From Halocafeteria seosinensis (lineage: Eukaryota; Sar; Bigyra; Bicosoecida): DNA of 64,000 bases. This document shows, piece after piece, positions 35,481 through 46,752 of this stretch. Under the pieces are notes generated by a model that saw only the letters and a list, made by a program, of their open reading frames with translations, searched no databases and was not told where the DNA came from. The stretch's first letter is position 1. Every line of letters begins with the position of its first letter. The stretch is from assembly GCA_001687465.1 (NCBI GenBank), contig LVLI01000063.1, positions 39,931-103,930 of the forward strand. The letters run 5' to 3'. A program made the translations under genes and the position numbers.

Positions 35481-37939
35481 TCATCTCTTCATACCAACCT
35501 GCTTCAAGAATTTCTTCACGGAATAATTGTCTTGATCTACCGGTGGCAAGTAAGTTCCGAGAAATCGTCGAACCCAGTAATTACCGATCTCTATGTACTC
35601 AGAAGACTTCGACGCCATGTCCTCAAGCTCTTTTCCCGTGTGACTGATAGGACTGGCACTGCTGCGCTTGTCCACAATGTAGGCTCGTCCTGGAGCTGGC
35701 CATTCCCATTGGGTGGGGAACTGCAACTGGATGGCTCGATCCTCAAACAAGAANATTGTACCGTTTGACATTATTCGAGGAAGCGTATCCCACCCGGGAG
35801 GAATGAACCGATATTCCCAGAGACTGGCTCGCACAGCTGTTGGAGGCGATGATGCCTCTGGAAATGGATTCTTGACGAAAAAGGAATGCATGGTTTCATC
35901 TCCGTTCAGTAGATTATCAATCAACTTAACTAGCCACGGGTACTGTTGATAATTGCCCATGGCGGCAAACCACATTAGCCAATCCATGCGAAGATGATAG
36001 GGGGAAATTACACATGGCCTGCATTCAAGAAGAAAGTACTACGTTTCTTCAGACTAGTACGTCGTCCTACGCGTAGCATAAAACACGTTACCTGCGTGAA
36101 ACGTCCCCTGGCTTACAAGGGAACTCGTAGGGAATCCATTTGGACGCTGGTGAGAGGTAATCCGAGGAGTTCGTGCCTTCGATGATAATCTCAGGTCTAG
36201 TCTTGCCAAGTGAGCCAAACGCTCCGTACTGCGTAACCGAGAGTGATTCAGCTGAATGCATATGCTACTGAAGAGTATTCCCACTTACAGTGTTGACGAT
36301 TAGAAGAGGGTCGAAGCCTCTGTTCATAGCCTGTGTAGGCGACAGCATATTTTCCACGACTGGAATACTCATTCTGCATATAAGCAGTCCAATAGCGGAG
36401 GAGACAAGCAAGCGAGTATATTTTCGCAGTCTGAAGAGAACTCCTTGATGGGCTTTTGCCACACTCTGCCGGTTGCTCGTCCAGAATAATTCTGCGTTCC
36501 TTGCTCTTTCAACAGTTGACTTTGAAAAAATATAGGTGTAGAACATGTCGTCAAAGCATGCCAACGCAGGGACGATGGTCAAATAGTTAAGAAACGATAG
36601 ATTCCCAGAAGATATGAGAACCAGTTGGAAAGCCACTTGTATAGCTCCTCCAGCGAGTCTCCAAATGCGTGGCATGACCAACAAAAATGGAGCGATGAGT
36701 TCCACAAAATGGTTAACTAGCGTCTCCAAACGGTGCATGAAGACCGGTGAGTGGTGATAGAACCAGCTCAGAGGATTAGGAACTGTAAACGCAAACAAGT
36801 AAGCATGCTACAAAAGCGGCCTGTACTTTACACATGAGTACCATCTTCTTACTTGGTTGAGTCTCGTAATGGTACATCATACAAGTCAGGTCTCGCCAAC
36901 ATTGGTCTCCTCGCACCTTGATCAGGCCCGCACCAAACATTATTCGCATAATTAGCCATCTGCGGTTCGGAAGTTTAGCATGTTAAGTCTCTTCAAGCTA
37001 TCATCCTTATGGGCTTACCGGTACGCCCAGATAATTATGTAGCGAGGGGGGCTTTCTTTCGGAATGTATTCGAGTGAAAATAAAGGCACCAGCCACATTG
37101 CAAGAAACCCGGTTTCAAGTAGTTGACTCTCCCATCCAAATCCGTACCATCTTTGTCCAACTGTGCGATGTGACAGCGGCATTGGGGAACTCAACGCTTC
37201 ATGTCGAAGATGACTTACCTGTATTTACTGAATGGTATAGCACCCATAAGGCAAGCATGCAGAAAAAATTTGCACTTCCGTTAAACAGGATAAGGCTTGA
37301 TATAATGAGTCCTGCAGCAGGAATTGCCCTCAGGGTTTGATCAGAGCACCCAGTGAACCACAAGACAGTAGGCGCTGAGTAAAATCTCGTGAACGCGTCC
37401 GCATGCACAAGACCGGTTGATTGTTCCAGGGTTCGTAAATAATGACAAGCAGGGGTAAGCCCTCTTGATCCTATAAGACTATCGTTTTGCAGTAGCGCAA
37501 CCAGAAAAGCAACAGCGTATAGAAACGCAATTGCTCGAACCAGGACGATTCGAGTCAGCCAGTGAGAACTTGTTAACAGCTCGTTCTTGGATGGAGCTTT
37601 CTCCTGGAGGTCTTTTCCGTCCCATTTCCGTTCTTGGCGTTTGCTTGTGGAGGTAGGTGTTTGCATTTGGTTATCGTGAGTCACAGCCCCCACCGTCGAA
37701 GCAGTGGTAGATTTTGACGAGGATGACATTATTTCGCAGGTATCTTCGCTCTCTTCTTGTTTCTGTCTCTCAGAAGTTACGTTTGACGACAAACTATTGC
37801 GCCGTGTGTTATCATGCATACTATCGTTGTGGTCCGTGGCATTAAGGTTGTCTGAGTCTTCATGTTCGACAGCTGTCGACGCTTCCTCGACGGCGGCCGA
37901 TGATTGCTTAGATTTCCGGGCAGGCTTCCGTCTTCCCAT
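35481..37939 (-). CDS. LMF1: Lipase maturation factor family, multi-pass ER protein
   Basis: ER membrane protein that in animals folds secreted lipases. The single frame at the start (37939) gives MGRRKPARKSKQSSAAVEE, a 110-residue charged cytosolic region, then the membrane core SSHWLTRIVLVRAIAFLY with LIGSRGLTPA. Later exons read GQRWYGFGWESQLLETGFLA, MRIMFGAGLIKVRGDQCWRD, VPNPLSWFYHHSP, ELIAPFLLVMPRIWR, LISSGNLSFLNYLT, QYGAFGSLGKTRPEIIIEGT, FPCKPGDVSRRPCVISPYHL and MDWLMWFAAMGN. It ends NYWVRRFLGTYLPPV, the family C-terminal signature. At least six short introns. One ambiguous base (N, 35754) falls in the last exon. Gene family certain; lipase client in this organism unknown. Confidence 0.92.
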
Positions 37940-39889
37940 ACTGCCTCCCTAATGAATGTCGACTGCTACACACAAGAAAGAGAGGTGTTCTCGTACATAG
38001 TGGCCAGCCACAAACAATAATCCTCTTTGCCTGGAATCCCTGGATACAGTGCATGTAGAACAAAGACATGGATGTCATGGAATCGAAGCTTCACAACGCA
38101 TCAGCGCTTCACAAGCCATACCATGCTGCTGGGTATTGATTTCGTAATTTTGACTATGGATCTACGTCATGTGTAGATAGAAATTGTTTCCCCAGGACTG
38201 CAACCTTTACACAACTAGTAGGCCAATGCCTAGCGGCCCAATACACACAGTTTGGGCATTTCACAACCACTGGCTGGCTAAACCTGGCTTGTAAATGAGT
38301 GGCATCTAACCCTTCTGTGGAGTATTTACTGTGATACACGACGTATACGGGCGTATCTCAAAAGCACACCAGTTGTAAGTTCTGAAACAACAATGCTTTG
38401 AACATTTGGACGAAAAAGAACTTCTTAAAGAAGCAAGTTTGACCTGTGATCTGCAGGAGCTGCATGTTGCTACCAAAAATTGTTCAGCAACATACAGAGA
38501 ATACTACAACGCAGTGCTTCGAACCAAATTTTCCGAATGTCTCCTGAATTCGTGGCCAGCCGAAGGAAGCTTGCCCTAGTGTACACTGTGTTAGCCGAGG
38601 ACCAACGGTAGGACCAGTCCGACCAGTATAGCACAGCGACGGTCCACGACTGCGGGTGAGGGCAAAAAAATTCTACTAGGGAGCGCCTTCCTTCGGTGAA
38701 GTAGTGTTTCTTCACTCTGGAAGGCCATTCCGCAATACCGAACCAACGCTTTGCTCCTAGCTTCGCTGCTTAACATGGGCGCATACTGCGCCTCGTTAAG
38801 AGGGTGCGGTCAACTTCCTGCCAGTTCCTGGTCGGTGGAGTGGCTGTCACATGTGTATGTGTGTATGTGCCTAGCTTCCAGTCGTTTTGGCAGCTCCATG
38901 GCACCACAGACTAGCTCGTTTTCCGACTCTTTCAAGTTGCTTCAGTATGCACATCCAGTCTGGAACAACCATTTGGCTGTTTGGCCGAAAGTCCGCAAGC
39001 CCTCTCACCAGTATGCTTAGGTATGATGTAGACATGGCTTCCTCAAGGCTTGGGATGTCGGACAATAAGAATTCACCTGTCGAAGACTACATGAATGTAG
39101 AGGGATAGTACATGGATTACCCTTCAGAAAGCTAGTTTGACTCTGATGCCTTCTCGCTTCACCCGATAGTACCGAAGAGTCACTTCCCAACTGATCGAAG
39201 GAGAGGTAGACAAATCGTAAGGGAGAACAACAGAAAAATGTTATCCTGATTAAGCGTTATCTTTCAGACACCAAACAGTCCTGTGGCGAACACCAGTGAG
39301 CCAGTTTAGCTCATGTGGCTCTTTATATGGGAGAAGGTCCTCACAGTCGACATGTATGGAGACCTTCCGAACACACAATCCAGTTATGGCAAAATAAGGA
39401 AACCGCAGAAGTACTTTCTTGAAGAGCTGTTTGACACTGTAAACGACAGGAAAGAGGTAGAAAAATCTGGGATTGTAATGAAGTTGGGCGGGTTTGTATC
39501 CATCAGGAGTTGTGGGAATTCCTTATTTTTACTCATATACTTCACCTGCTCATCTAAAAACTCTATGGATGAGTTGTGGAACAGAATTCAAGCAATCAGT
39601 AGTGTATCTGCTTCTGACACAATGAGTGCCGACTGAGTGAAGTTGACGTCTGGGCGAGGAGCCTCACTGACGCCCTTCTAACTTTGTTAATACGCACATG
39701 CTGAATTGAACATGCATCTTACGCCGTGTAGTAAACTCAAAGAGGAATATTGTTTTGGATTTTCAATTCGTGATGCATTTCTCTGCAGAAATCTACGTTA
39801 ACAGAGGTTGCACTTTCAGCTTGGCTGCATATGCTACTTTAAGGGAACTATATATGTATTAGTATTGCTCCTACCGGGACGTGTAGGGA
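37940..39889. other. Gene-poor 1.95-kb spacer
   Basis: No supported gene. Several short frames (for example plus 39313-39636, QKYFLEELFDTVNDRKEVEK) look protein-like but match nothing. A short (TGTG/TATG)n tract occurs near 38850-38875. GTATTGCTCCTACCGG, shared with 23356-23371, sits at 39862-39877, just past the stop of the NTPase gene. Confidence 0.4.
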
Positions 39890-41839
39890 CTATGTGGGAA
39901 CTATGCTTCTGGCGATAGCAGATCCTGCTTCCGCTGCCAAGCTCGTACCCCCGGAGCTCGCAACGGGGATCACAAAGGACCTGATCACACCACTGATGTT
40001 TTCAAAGCTGAATATTGGCTTCTCGATTGTGACAGTGTGCAATGCCCATACCAAAAACATGGACGAGGGCATTATCCACGTGAAGATACCTTTTTGTATT
40101 GACACTCCCAGGCCATCATCGATGAAACTAGTCAAGGCTTCCTCAGAAAAATTGTCACATTTCATTCTGATTTCTTGTGTCTTGAGTGGCTGGAAGTTGT
40201 CTAACGTCTCCGCCTTCACTTCTGTTAGATTGAGTTTTCCGTTCTCATACTGAAGGGATTGAAACAATTTCTTGTTGCGATTGTAGCACTCCTCCAGAAC
40301 TTCTCCATAAAACACATTTCTCGTAGCTGCGATTAACAGTTCAACCGGTCTCGTCGCTAAAACGTCATGACAGTTCTCCAAATTCGGCTTCCGGCCTGGC
40401 ACCTTACGCAGCGCTCGAGTATTGGTGCCTTGAAAAAATGTAACGAGGTAGCACAATCTTGCTGTGTCTTCATCGTTCATGTCATATTCCAGTATCCTCG
40501 ATACCACCCTATAGTCTGTGGTACTTGCCACATCAATAATCCAGGATTCGTATTTGGTCGAGTTAAGATCCGGGGACTCCAACACTAGAGGAAAGCGGGC
40601 CTTCAGTATGGGTTGTGTCAACGCATCCTTGTTGATTAGCAGTGGTAGCGCATGGCTTGATCCAGTGACACACACCGCAATACTTTTCCCGAAGCCATGC
40701 TGCGAAAGGGCTCCCAGTTCATTTAAGCTTTCCATGAGGGTTGGTACAGCATCATTATCTGACGGCATTGTATAGAGCTCATCAAGCTCGTCTATCAGAA
40801 GTAGACAATATTTATTCTGATTATGAAGGGCATTGGCACATCGTTTTTCAATGCTTCCCATGCCGCAACGGGCATGGGAAACTCCGGCTGCTTCGAGAAG
40901 TGCAGACAGTGTCTCTCCTATACTCTTGAGACGCAGCCACCAGTGGTTTCCTTTATAAGAGACATAAATTGGTAGAACTTGGTTACCATAAACAAACGGT
41001 GCTAGTTCCGTGAAAATCTGAAACGTCGTAGTTTTCCCTATACCTTTGGGACCAACCAAAACCCTAGAGTGCTCTCCTTCTGAGTCGTCAAACATGCCTG
41101 CTAGATGTGAATGAACCATGACCGCTAACTGGCTCAGCACTGAGATGTGCGTCGACGTCTTGTACATGGGAGAGGGCGCGGACCCGGAGCAGGGCACAGG
41201 TGTTACCCCGTCCCTGTGTTTCATCAGTTTTTCAAAGCAAGTGAATAATTCATCACCGCTTAATGGACGTGAGTTGACCTTTGCTACCTTGAGGATTTCT
41301 GCTGTTGCGTCGTCGTTGCGTAACTCTCCCTGAACTTGCCGAATCGCATCATCAGAATAGTTATCACCCGTAGGGATTAGGAAATATGGTTCTGCACCGA
41401 AGAGGAAGATCATTCGAAGGTCTCCCATTTGCAGGCATAAAAAGCATGACTTACTTGCTTCTACAAGAACAAACGGTCCCAGAGACTCGAATATGCCCTG
41501 TAAGTAGATTGTCCGAAGAGTTTTATCCGACACGCCATGCTCCAACAACGCCTTCGACATCGCTTTGGACGTGTACTCAACGTTGTCCTCCTCTACCTTC
41601 CCTAGGAATTCCTCGAACGCCTGTTTGTGAGAATAAGGGTCATGCTTGTTGAGGCCCTCTAACTTGTTTGTTAGATATTGAATGAGTTGACTTTTGGCTG
41701 TTAAGGGCTCGGCAGAGCCCCCAGAAGGCGTGGAAGGTCTTCCTCCTGGTTTTACAAGGAACAATGTGAGGATAGAGTAGATACAAGCTACAATTCAGTT
41801 ACTGTTTGGTACGTGCTCCTGTCACTTACCTGATGACAT
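39890..41839 (-). CDS. P-loop NTPase of uncertain family, possibly Crinkler/RHS-type
   Basis: A tiny first exon (41839-41830, MSS) joins 41745-39890 to read MSSGGRPSTPSGGSAEP. A 63-nt in-frame, stop-free intron (GTAAGTCATG...GGTGCAG) interrupts the region near VLVEA/KPYFLIPTG. The ATPase core has Walker A VGPKGIGKTTTF, Walker B YCLLLIDELDELY and a downstream VTGSSHALP sensor-like segment. Overall length is about 605 residues after splicing. The arrangement (unknown N-terminal region, P-loop ATPase, then C-terminal unknown domain) recalls Crinkler/RHS-like and STAND proteins of protists, which are often multicopy, but ORC/Cdc6-type AAA cannot be excluded by eye. The neighbourhood holds transposon remnants. 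Confidence 0.6.
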
Positions 41840-42195
41840 AGCAACTGGCCACAGTATTTACAATGGAACGTAACAAAAAGCTCTATATGAAACATCGCCA
41901 AGAAACCACCCTGTTTCTGTGTATAAACCAATCCGGGAAAGTAAGTAAGTTAGTTAACAGCAAACGATCGTTCAGTAAAGGATCTGGTGAGCGGTTTTCA
42001 ACTTGTGAAGCACGCTGTCAGCTGAGCGCTGAGCGGCTGACACCGCTGACATTCACAACCAAGCCAAACGGTTGATTGCTGTGAGGTAGGATACCAATGC
42101 CCTGAAGGGAGTCGGTCAGTTCTTGGACGATATGTATGTATGGCTGAACAAGGCGATTCCGTTTTTCCAGTCGATTCGACGACTTTGATTGAAAC

Positions 42196-42842
42196 AATAG
42201 CGTAGAGAGCATGAATGAAGCCATGAAACCGGCTACAAACACAAACGTAGACATCTTGCAGGGTTTAATTCACTTCGTCATCATGGAGCGCGATCGGTAT
42301 GTAACGTATCAAGATGAAGCCTCTAAGTGGAACGAAAAGGGATATAAGCTGACTCCTGTTGCTCAACATCAGAATGAAGGTAGAAGGTGAGCACCCACAA
42401 GTGGAGCCGACTCCAAGTAGAGACGGCCAACGAAGCTCACACCGTCACACTTAGTTCCAAAACGTGCACTTGTGGAGTCCCTACTGCTGATGGTGAGCCC
42501 TGTGTTCACGTATACGCTGCTGCCAAGAGGAAAGGTTTCTCTGATACAGACGTCTTTCCTCATGACTACTTTACCGTACAGCGGTGGTTGCAACAGTTCC
42601 CTCCTGACGGAAACTTTGCAGTTGTCACATCCAACGATTTAAAGATGAAGGTGAAACGGGACGGCCTGCTCAACGAGGGAGATCGTAAACTTTCGCTTCC
42701 AGTGACTTCTCCACCTAAAGGAAGACTACGGAAACATAGGCGAATCCTTGGCTCGATGGAACAAAATCGAAATGGCAAGAGACGAAGATGTTCCAAGTGC
42801 GGCGGAAGTAATCACAAAAAGCGCACCTGCAACGAACTGTGA
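42196..42842 (+). pseudogene. MULE (Mutator-like) transposase remnant, C-terminal half
   Basis: Two coherent frames separated by a frameshift near 42380. The first contains NSVESMNEAMKPATNTN and IHFVIMERDRY, like the MULE region after the DDE core. The second begins near KWSRLQVETANEAHTV and carries a SWIM zinc finger (CTCGVPTADGEPCVHVYAAA) and, at the end, a zinc knuckle CSKCGGSNHKKRTC. In-frame stops lie upstream (from about 42063) and the catalytic core is missing. Terminal inverted repeats were not found. It is a dead fragment. Confidence 0.7.
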
Positions 42843-43279
42843 CATCAGTTAACCAATGCACGGATCGCAAACATCGTTGCTCCAACGTATGCCCTGGTAT
42901 CGTGCGTAAAGCGACTGGAAAACCAATGGCGAATCCCTACAACTTTTCCACCTCCGCATGACATGTTTGGGTTGTCTCGGCGCATTCTGTTGTATACAAG
43001 TAAAACAAAGCATGATATTTAATCTATAAACATTGACAATGTGGCTGGTAACTCGCATAACATACTGAAATAGACCTCTTATGTCGGATGACACCACGCC
43101 TTAGTCTTCAACACTCCCAAATGCATCCTACACAGGGCAAATAAGCATATCATTAGTAGTAAGGGTATCACAAAATAATGTATTTCAATCAAATGTGTGT
43201 TGCATACCATCCCATACCATTACTATGGCAATACAGCGACATATGTTCCACATGGGCTTCAAATCCCCCTTCAACTTGC
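42843..43279. other. Spacer between MULE and Fanzor remnants
   Basis: No gene. May belong to the same decayed element. CCATACCATTACTATGG-type short palindromic words occur around 43205-43225. Confidence 0.35.
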
Positions 43280-43800
43280 TGTTATCGCAGATTTGCAAAC
43301 AAAAAAGTCGCAGTTATAGCAAAGCTGAAATTTCCAAACACCGTTATAAGAAAAATGAAAATTCCTGATATCAGAAACGATACGAAGCGATGGATCGCTC
43401 CGTTCGCTATATCTTTGGGATGTCCAAAAACAACCCCGCTAGTAGCTACAAAAGTAAAGGCGCGGGAACAGTTGTGGCCATTGGCCATGACGAATCTGAA
43501 TTAGGGTTCGGTTACGCCTCGGTTCCACGTCGGGGATTGAAAGAAAGGCTAAAACGATACGTACTTAAGGTCATCGCCGTCAAAGAGTGGGGAGCATCAA
43601 AGCACTGTTACAAGTGCCATAACGTTATGGCCGATTCTATATTCCAAGGAGTCAAAGTCAACTAAATTGGAAGTGTGTCTACACTGCGTAAATTCTGTTG
43701 ACAGTTCTCTATATTTATCGGGATGTAAATGCGTGTCAGAATAATGGACAAATTTTCTGGGCTCGGTTTCACAAGAGATCGAGGCCTAGCTGCTTTTGTC
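43280..43800 (+). pseudogene. Fanzor (TnpB-like, OMEGA-type) nuclease remnant, C-terminal RuvC part
   Basis: A 90-codon frame at 43390-43665 reads GAGTVVAIGHDESELGFGY, then VPRRGLKERLKRYVLKVIAV, then KEWGASKHCYKCHNVM. These align with the RuvC-II/zinc-finger region of Fanzor and TnpB proteins, with the catalytic Glu in VKEWGASKHC and the CxxC of the finger. After a stop and frame changes, LEVCLHC gives the second half of the finger and YRDVNACQNN (about 43718-43747) the RuvC-III Asp motif. RuvC-I and the N-terminus are missing or unrecognisable. At least two frame disruptions mean it is inactive. Confidence 0.7.
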
Positions 43801-43914
43801 CTCAATTCCAATAGTTAGTATCAACAAGAGTCATGTCGGTTTTAAATAGAAACCCGGGACCTGTGGCGTCACTCCTATCTCATTCTAGCCCTGGTCTCCT
43901 ATTTTTTAAAAAAA

Positions 43915-46752
43915 TCATTCTGACGCATACGGTAATGAGAGTTCAGAGAGTTCTCCCCAACTGGGTCCTACAGATACCTTTACTGGCAAGGGTACTCTGA
44001 GCTCGACAGCCGTCTCCATACAGTGCTTGATGCGCTGAGAGTATTGGAGAGCATTCGCGACAGGAACCTCCATGAGAAGTTCATCGTGAACCGGAAGCAC
44101 AATGTGCGCATCGCGGAGCTCGGTATCACAGCGAACTGCTAGCATCGTCTCCTTAAAAATGTCCGCAGCAGAGCCTTGACAAATTGTATTGATTGCTTGG
44201 CGCTCGGCTCGTTTCCGTTCTTCAGTATTATTACTGGTGATCCCAATTATTTTTCGTCTATTCCCCATCAGAGTTACACAATAGCCCCTCTCGCGACAGA
44301 GTTGGCATGTTGAGCGCATAAATCTGCGGATGCCTGGGAACGTTTGGTGGAAACTGTCATGCAACTCTTTTGCACTCTCAACGGAAAGAGCTAGTTTCTG
44401 TGCAAGCTGCGAGATTCCCATTCCATAGCAGATACCGTATACTATAGACTTTGTCTGCGAGCGCCCTGTGTCTGTAATCTCATTGACATCTTTTTGCAAC
44501 CACCTTGAGGCGATACGGATAATTGTGTCCATACGTTTGTCCTGTAGAAGGTCACTAAGGTTGTTGTCTTGAGAGAGATGAGCCAATACCCGTAGTTCAA
44601 TTTGTCGGAAGTCGGCTGTCAAGAATACAAAGCCTTCATGCGGCACAAATAAGCTGCGGGTATTTAGGTATAAACGGCCTTCTTCCGATAAGAATGGGTT
44701 ACAAGCGGAAACGCAACTATGTTCATAAATTGAGGATATTCCAACTCCCAACGATGTATCAGACGGTACACTCAAAGGAAGAACTTGATCTTTTGATACT
44801 TCTTGAGCAGGATAGGTACTATCGTATCCACGTTGTTGTTCTCCGTGTGAGACGGGTTCAACCAGTACGCCCCTGCGAGTTAACGACAGTATCCTTACTA
44901 ATGTGCATTCCGTTTGAGGCGTAGTAGATAGGGCAAGAGAGCCATATGACGCTGTGATCTCTTCCATCGTGCGTCGTTCGCAGACGTGAAGTTCTACCCT
45001 CTGTGGAAAACTTTGCAAAGACGGACTAAGACTTTGAATTCTGCCTGTTGTTCCATGGATAGCGAAGGCAGTATGGATCGTATGCTGCAAACCGACGGCG
45101 TCAACTAAACCGTCGAGAACGTATTTCCAGGATACAGCCTGACGGTACTTCAGTATAAGCGCAGCTGTCCGGCTCTGGGCATTTTCCCCTAGTGAATTTA
45201 GAGCTTCTTTACTCGCGAGTTTCTGAGCCACATTGATGCTCCTTGTTTTCTTATAGTCGTCCAACAGTCTCTGCACGCTTCCTGGCAGGCAGTTGGAGGA
45301 GAGTTCGGAGGAGAGGAGTTCAGCAATGCACACCGGAGACAGCAAGTTTAGCTTCTGCTTTCTACTTTGTTGCAGTTCGCTAGATATTGAACAGAGCGTT
45401 TCTTCGGTTAATTTGTAATAAGTGAATAATTTTTGTCTGTCGACAAGAATCCCTCTTCTACGGATATCCGCCAATGCTGCTAGTACTCTGCCGGTAGACT
45501 TGCAAAAATATTCCATCTTATGATTATTTCTAAGGTCACTAAGTAGTGGCCACAAGCATCCAAATATTGAGTAGGCATCCAAAGTAAGCGAAGGGGCCTG
45601 GGGCCTTGTTGAACCTAGGGTTGGCAAGAGTGCTATTAAGCTCCGGCGACACGAGCTACAGTCACAAGGTACAGAGTAAGGTTTGGCACCCGGACCTACA
45701 TATTGAGTAGCACCGTCTAAAATATGACTGTTTAACTTTTTCGACTTAGGCCTTGGTTTAGATCCCTTTCTCTTTAGCTCTTTGTGGCCTCGTGTACAAT
45801 TTTGTAACCATTGCTCGCAGGTTCGCACTGCCGACAACGATGCACAAATCTCGCTTTGGTGCATATTCCTAGTTTGCAAGAGTGTCGCACTCTCGTGGAG
45901 CCAATGCGAGAGAATCTCCTGGTATTGTCGGTTGCGGGCGATCCTTTCGTTTAGGGAAGAGAACTCATGCAACGTAGCTATATCCCAGACACGATCTAAG
46001 CCATATCCCTGAAGTTCAGCGAGAAATTGAGCTTCAGAGTTGAGGTCATAGCAAACTTTCACTATTCTGGGATCGTCTAGCACTTTTTGGATCAATGTTC
46101 TAACCATCGCTTCCCGATGGACCGTCCGAATTTCGTGGCACCACTGGGGACAAAGTTGACTAAACTTAATCCATTCCCGTAATTTGCGACTGTTGAACTC
46201 ACCGAAAATACCCAAGAAAGAACAGATGCGATGCACTATAGGGAAGTGATACGTCATAAATCTTTTTGAATGCTCTCCACTGGAACACTGCTCCATCTCT
46301 TGACTCAACGCTCTCGCGAAACTCAGCCGCAGAGTCGATGCCTCCTTCATGTCCCATGCAATACACACCGAAACTTCTTGCTCACCGACACAACTTGCAA
46401 ACGAGCAATATTGGGCTTGTATGATATCTTCATATGATTTTGATAACTGGTTGTTCAATCTTACAATCTCCTTTGTTATTTCCCTCCTAGGATAGTTCAC
46501 TTCAGATACGGACTTGGATCGCATCGGCAGCGGAGGCTTTGAATTCTGAATAGCTTCGTGTTGCGAATTATTTTCTTTGTTCTCCCTCTGCTTTTCAGTG
46601 GACACATAGCGGTTAAGTTGCTTGTCTTTTTTTTCCTTGGTAAGAGTTTGGGAACGTCCATGCATAGGGTGTTGTTGCTTATCCTCCAATTCGCATTGCT
46701 CAAGCGCCTGGAGCAACACCTCATCATCCACAAATGCTTCGGATTGCTCCAT
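43915..46752 (-). CDS. A-family DNA polymerase, POLN/POLQ-like, helicase-less
   Basis: Single exon, 945 residues. The polymerase domain has motif A FLTADFRQIELRVLAHLSQ (about residue 720), motif B RSQTKSIVYGICYGMG (about 760-775) and motif C LPVHDELLMEV (about 890). ERQAINTICQGSAADIFKE and MGNRRKIIGI follow the theta/nu subfamily rather than bacterial Pol I. Motif A has DFRQ instead of the usual DYSQ. No N-terminal helicase is present, so it is nearest to POLN-type enzymes or the polymerase half of Pol theta. The first 100 residues are acidic and low complexity; the middle has a Cys-rich CDCSSC cluster. Role in translesion synthesis or end joining is inferred. Confidence 0.88.
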   Translation of the reverse strand: MEQSEAFVDDEVLLQALEQCELEDKQQHPMHGRSQTLTKEKKDKQLNRYVSTEKQRENKENNSQHEAIQNSKPPLPMRSKSVSEVNYPRREITKEIVRLNNQLSKSYEDIIQAQYCSFASCVGEQEVSVCIAWDMKEASTLRLSFARALSQEMEQCSSGEHSKRFMTYHFPIVHRICSFLGIFGEFNSRKLREWIKFSQLCPQWCHEIRTVHREAMVRTLIQKVLDDPRIVKVCYDLNSEAQFLAELQGYGLDRVWDIATLHEFSSLNERIARNRQYQEILSHWLHESATLLQTRNMHQSEICASLSAVRTCEQWLQNCTRGHKELKRKGSKPRPKSKKLNSHILDGATQYVGPGAKPYSVPCDCSSCRRSLIALLPTLGSTRPQAPSLTLDAYSIFGCLWPLLSDLRNNHKMEYFCKSTGRVLAALADIRRRGILVDRQKLFTYYKLTEETLCSISSELQQSRKQKLNLLSPVCIAELLSSELSSNCLPGSVQRLLDDYKKTRSINVAQKLASKEALNSLGENAQSRTAALILKYRQAVSWKYVLDGLVDAVGLQHTIHTAFAIHGTTGRIQSLSPSLQSFPQRVELHVCERRTMEEITASYGSLALSTTPQTECTLVRILSLTRRGVLVEPVSHGEQQRGYDSTYPAQEVSKDQVLPLSVPSDTSLGVGISSIYEHSCVSACNPFLSEEGRLYLNTRSLFVPHEGFVFLTADFRQIELRVLAHLSQDNNLSDLLQDKRMDTIIRIASRWLQKDVNEITDTGRSQTKSIVYGICYGMGISQLAQKLALSVESAKELHDSFHQTFPGIRRFMRSTCQLCRERGYCVTLMGNRRKIIGITSNNTEERKRAERQAINTICQGSAADIFKETMLAVRCDTELRDAHIVLPVHDELLMEVPVANALQYSQRIKHCMETAVELRVPLPVKVSVGPSWGELSELSLPYASE

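Noticed and set aside
35754-35754. Ambiguous base N in the LMF gene treated as a break
   Set aside because: The frame is intact on both sides, so it is an uncalled base, not a lesion.
39890-41764. First read as ORC4 because of the AAA core
   Set aside because: Apart from the P-loop and Walker B the sequence does not follow ORC4 landmarks, so the label was withdrawn.
42018-42254. Minus-strand ORF with hydrophobic start
   Set aside because: Lies antisense to the MULE remnant and has no independent support.
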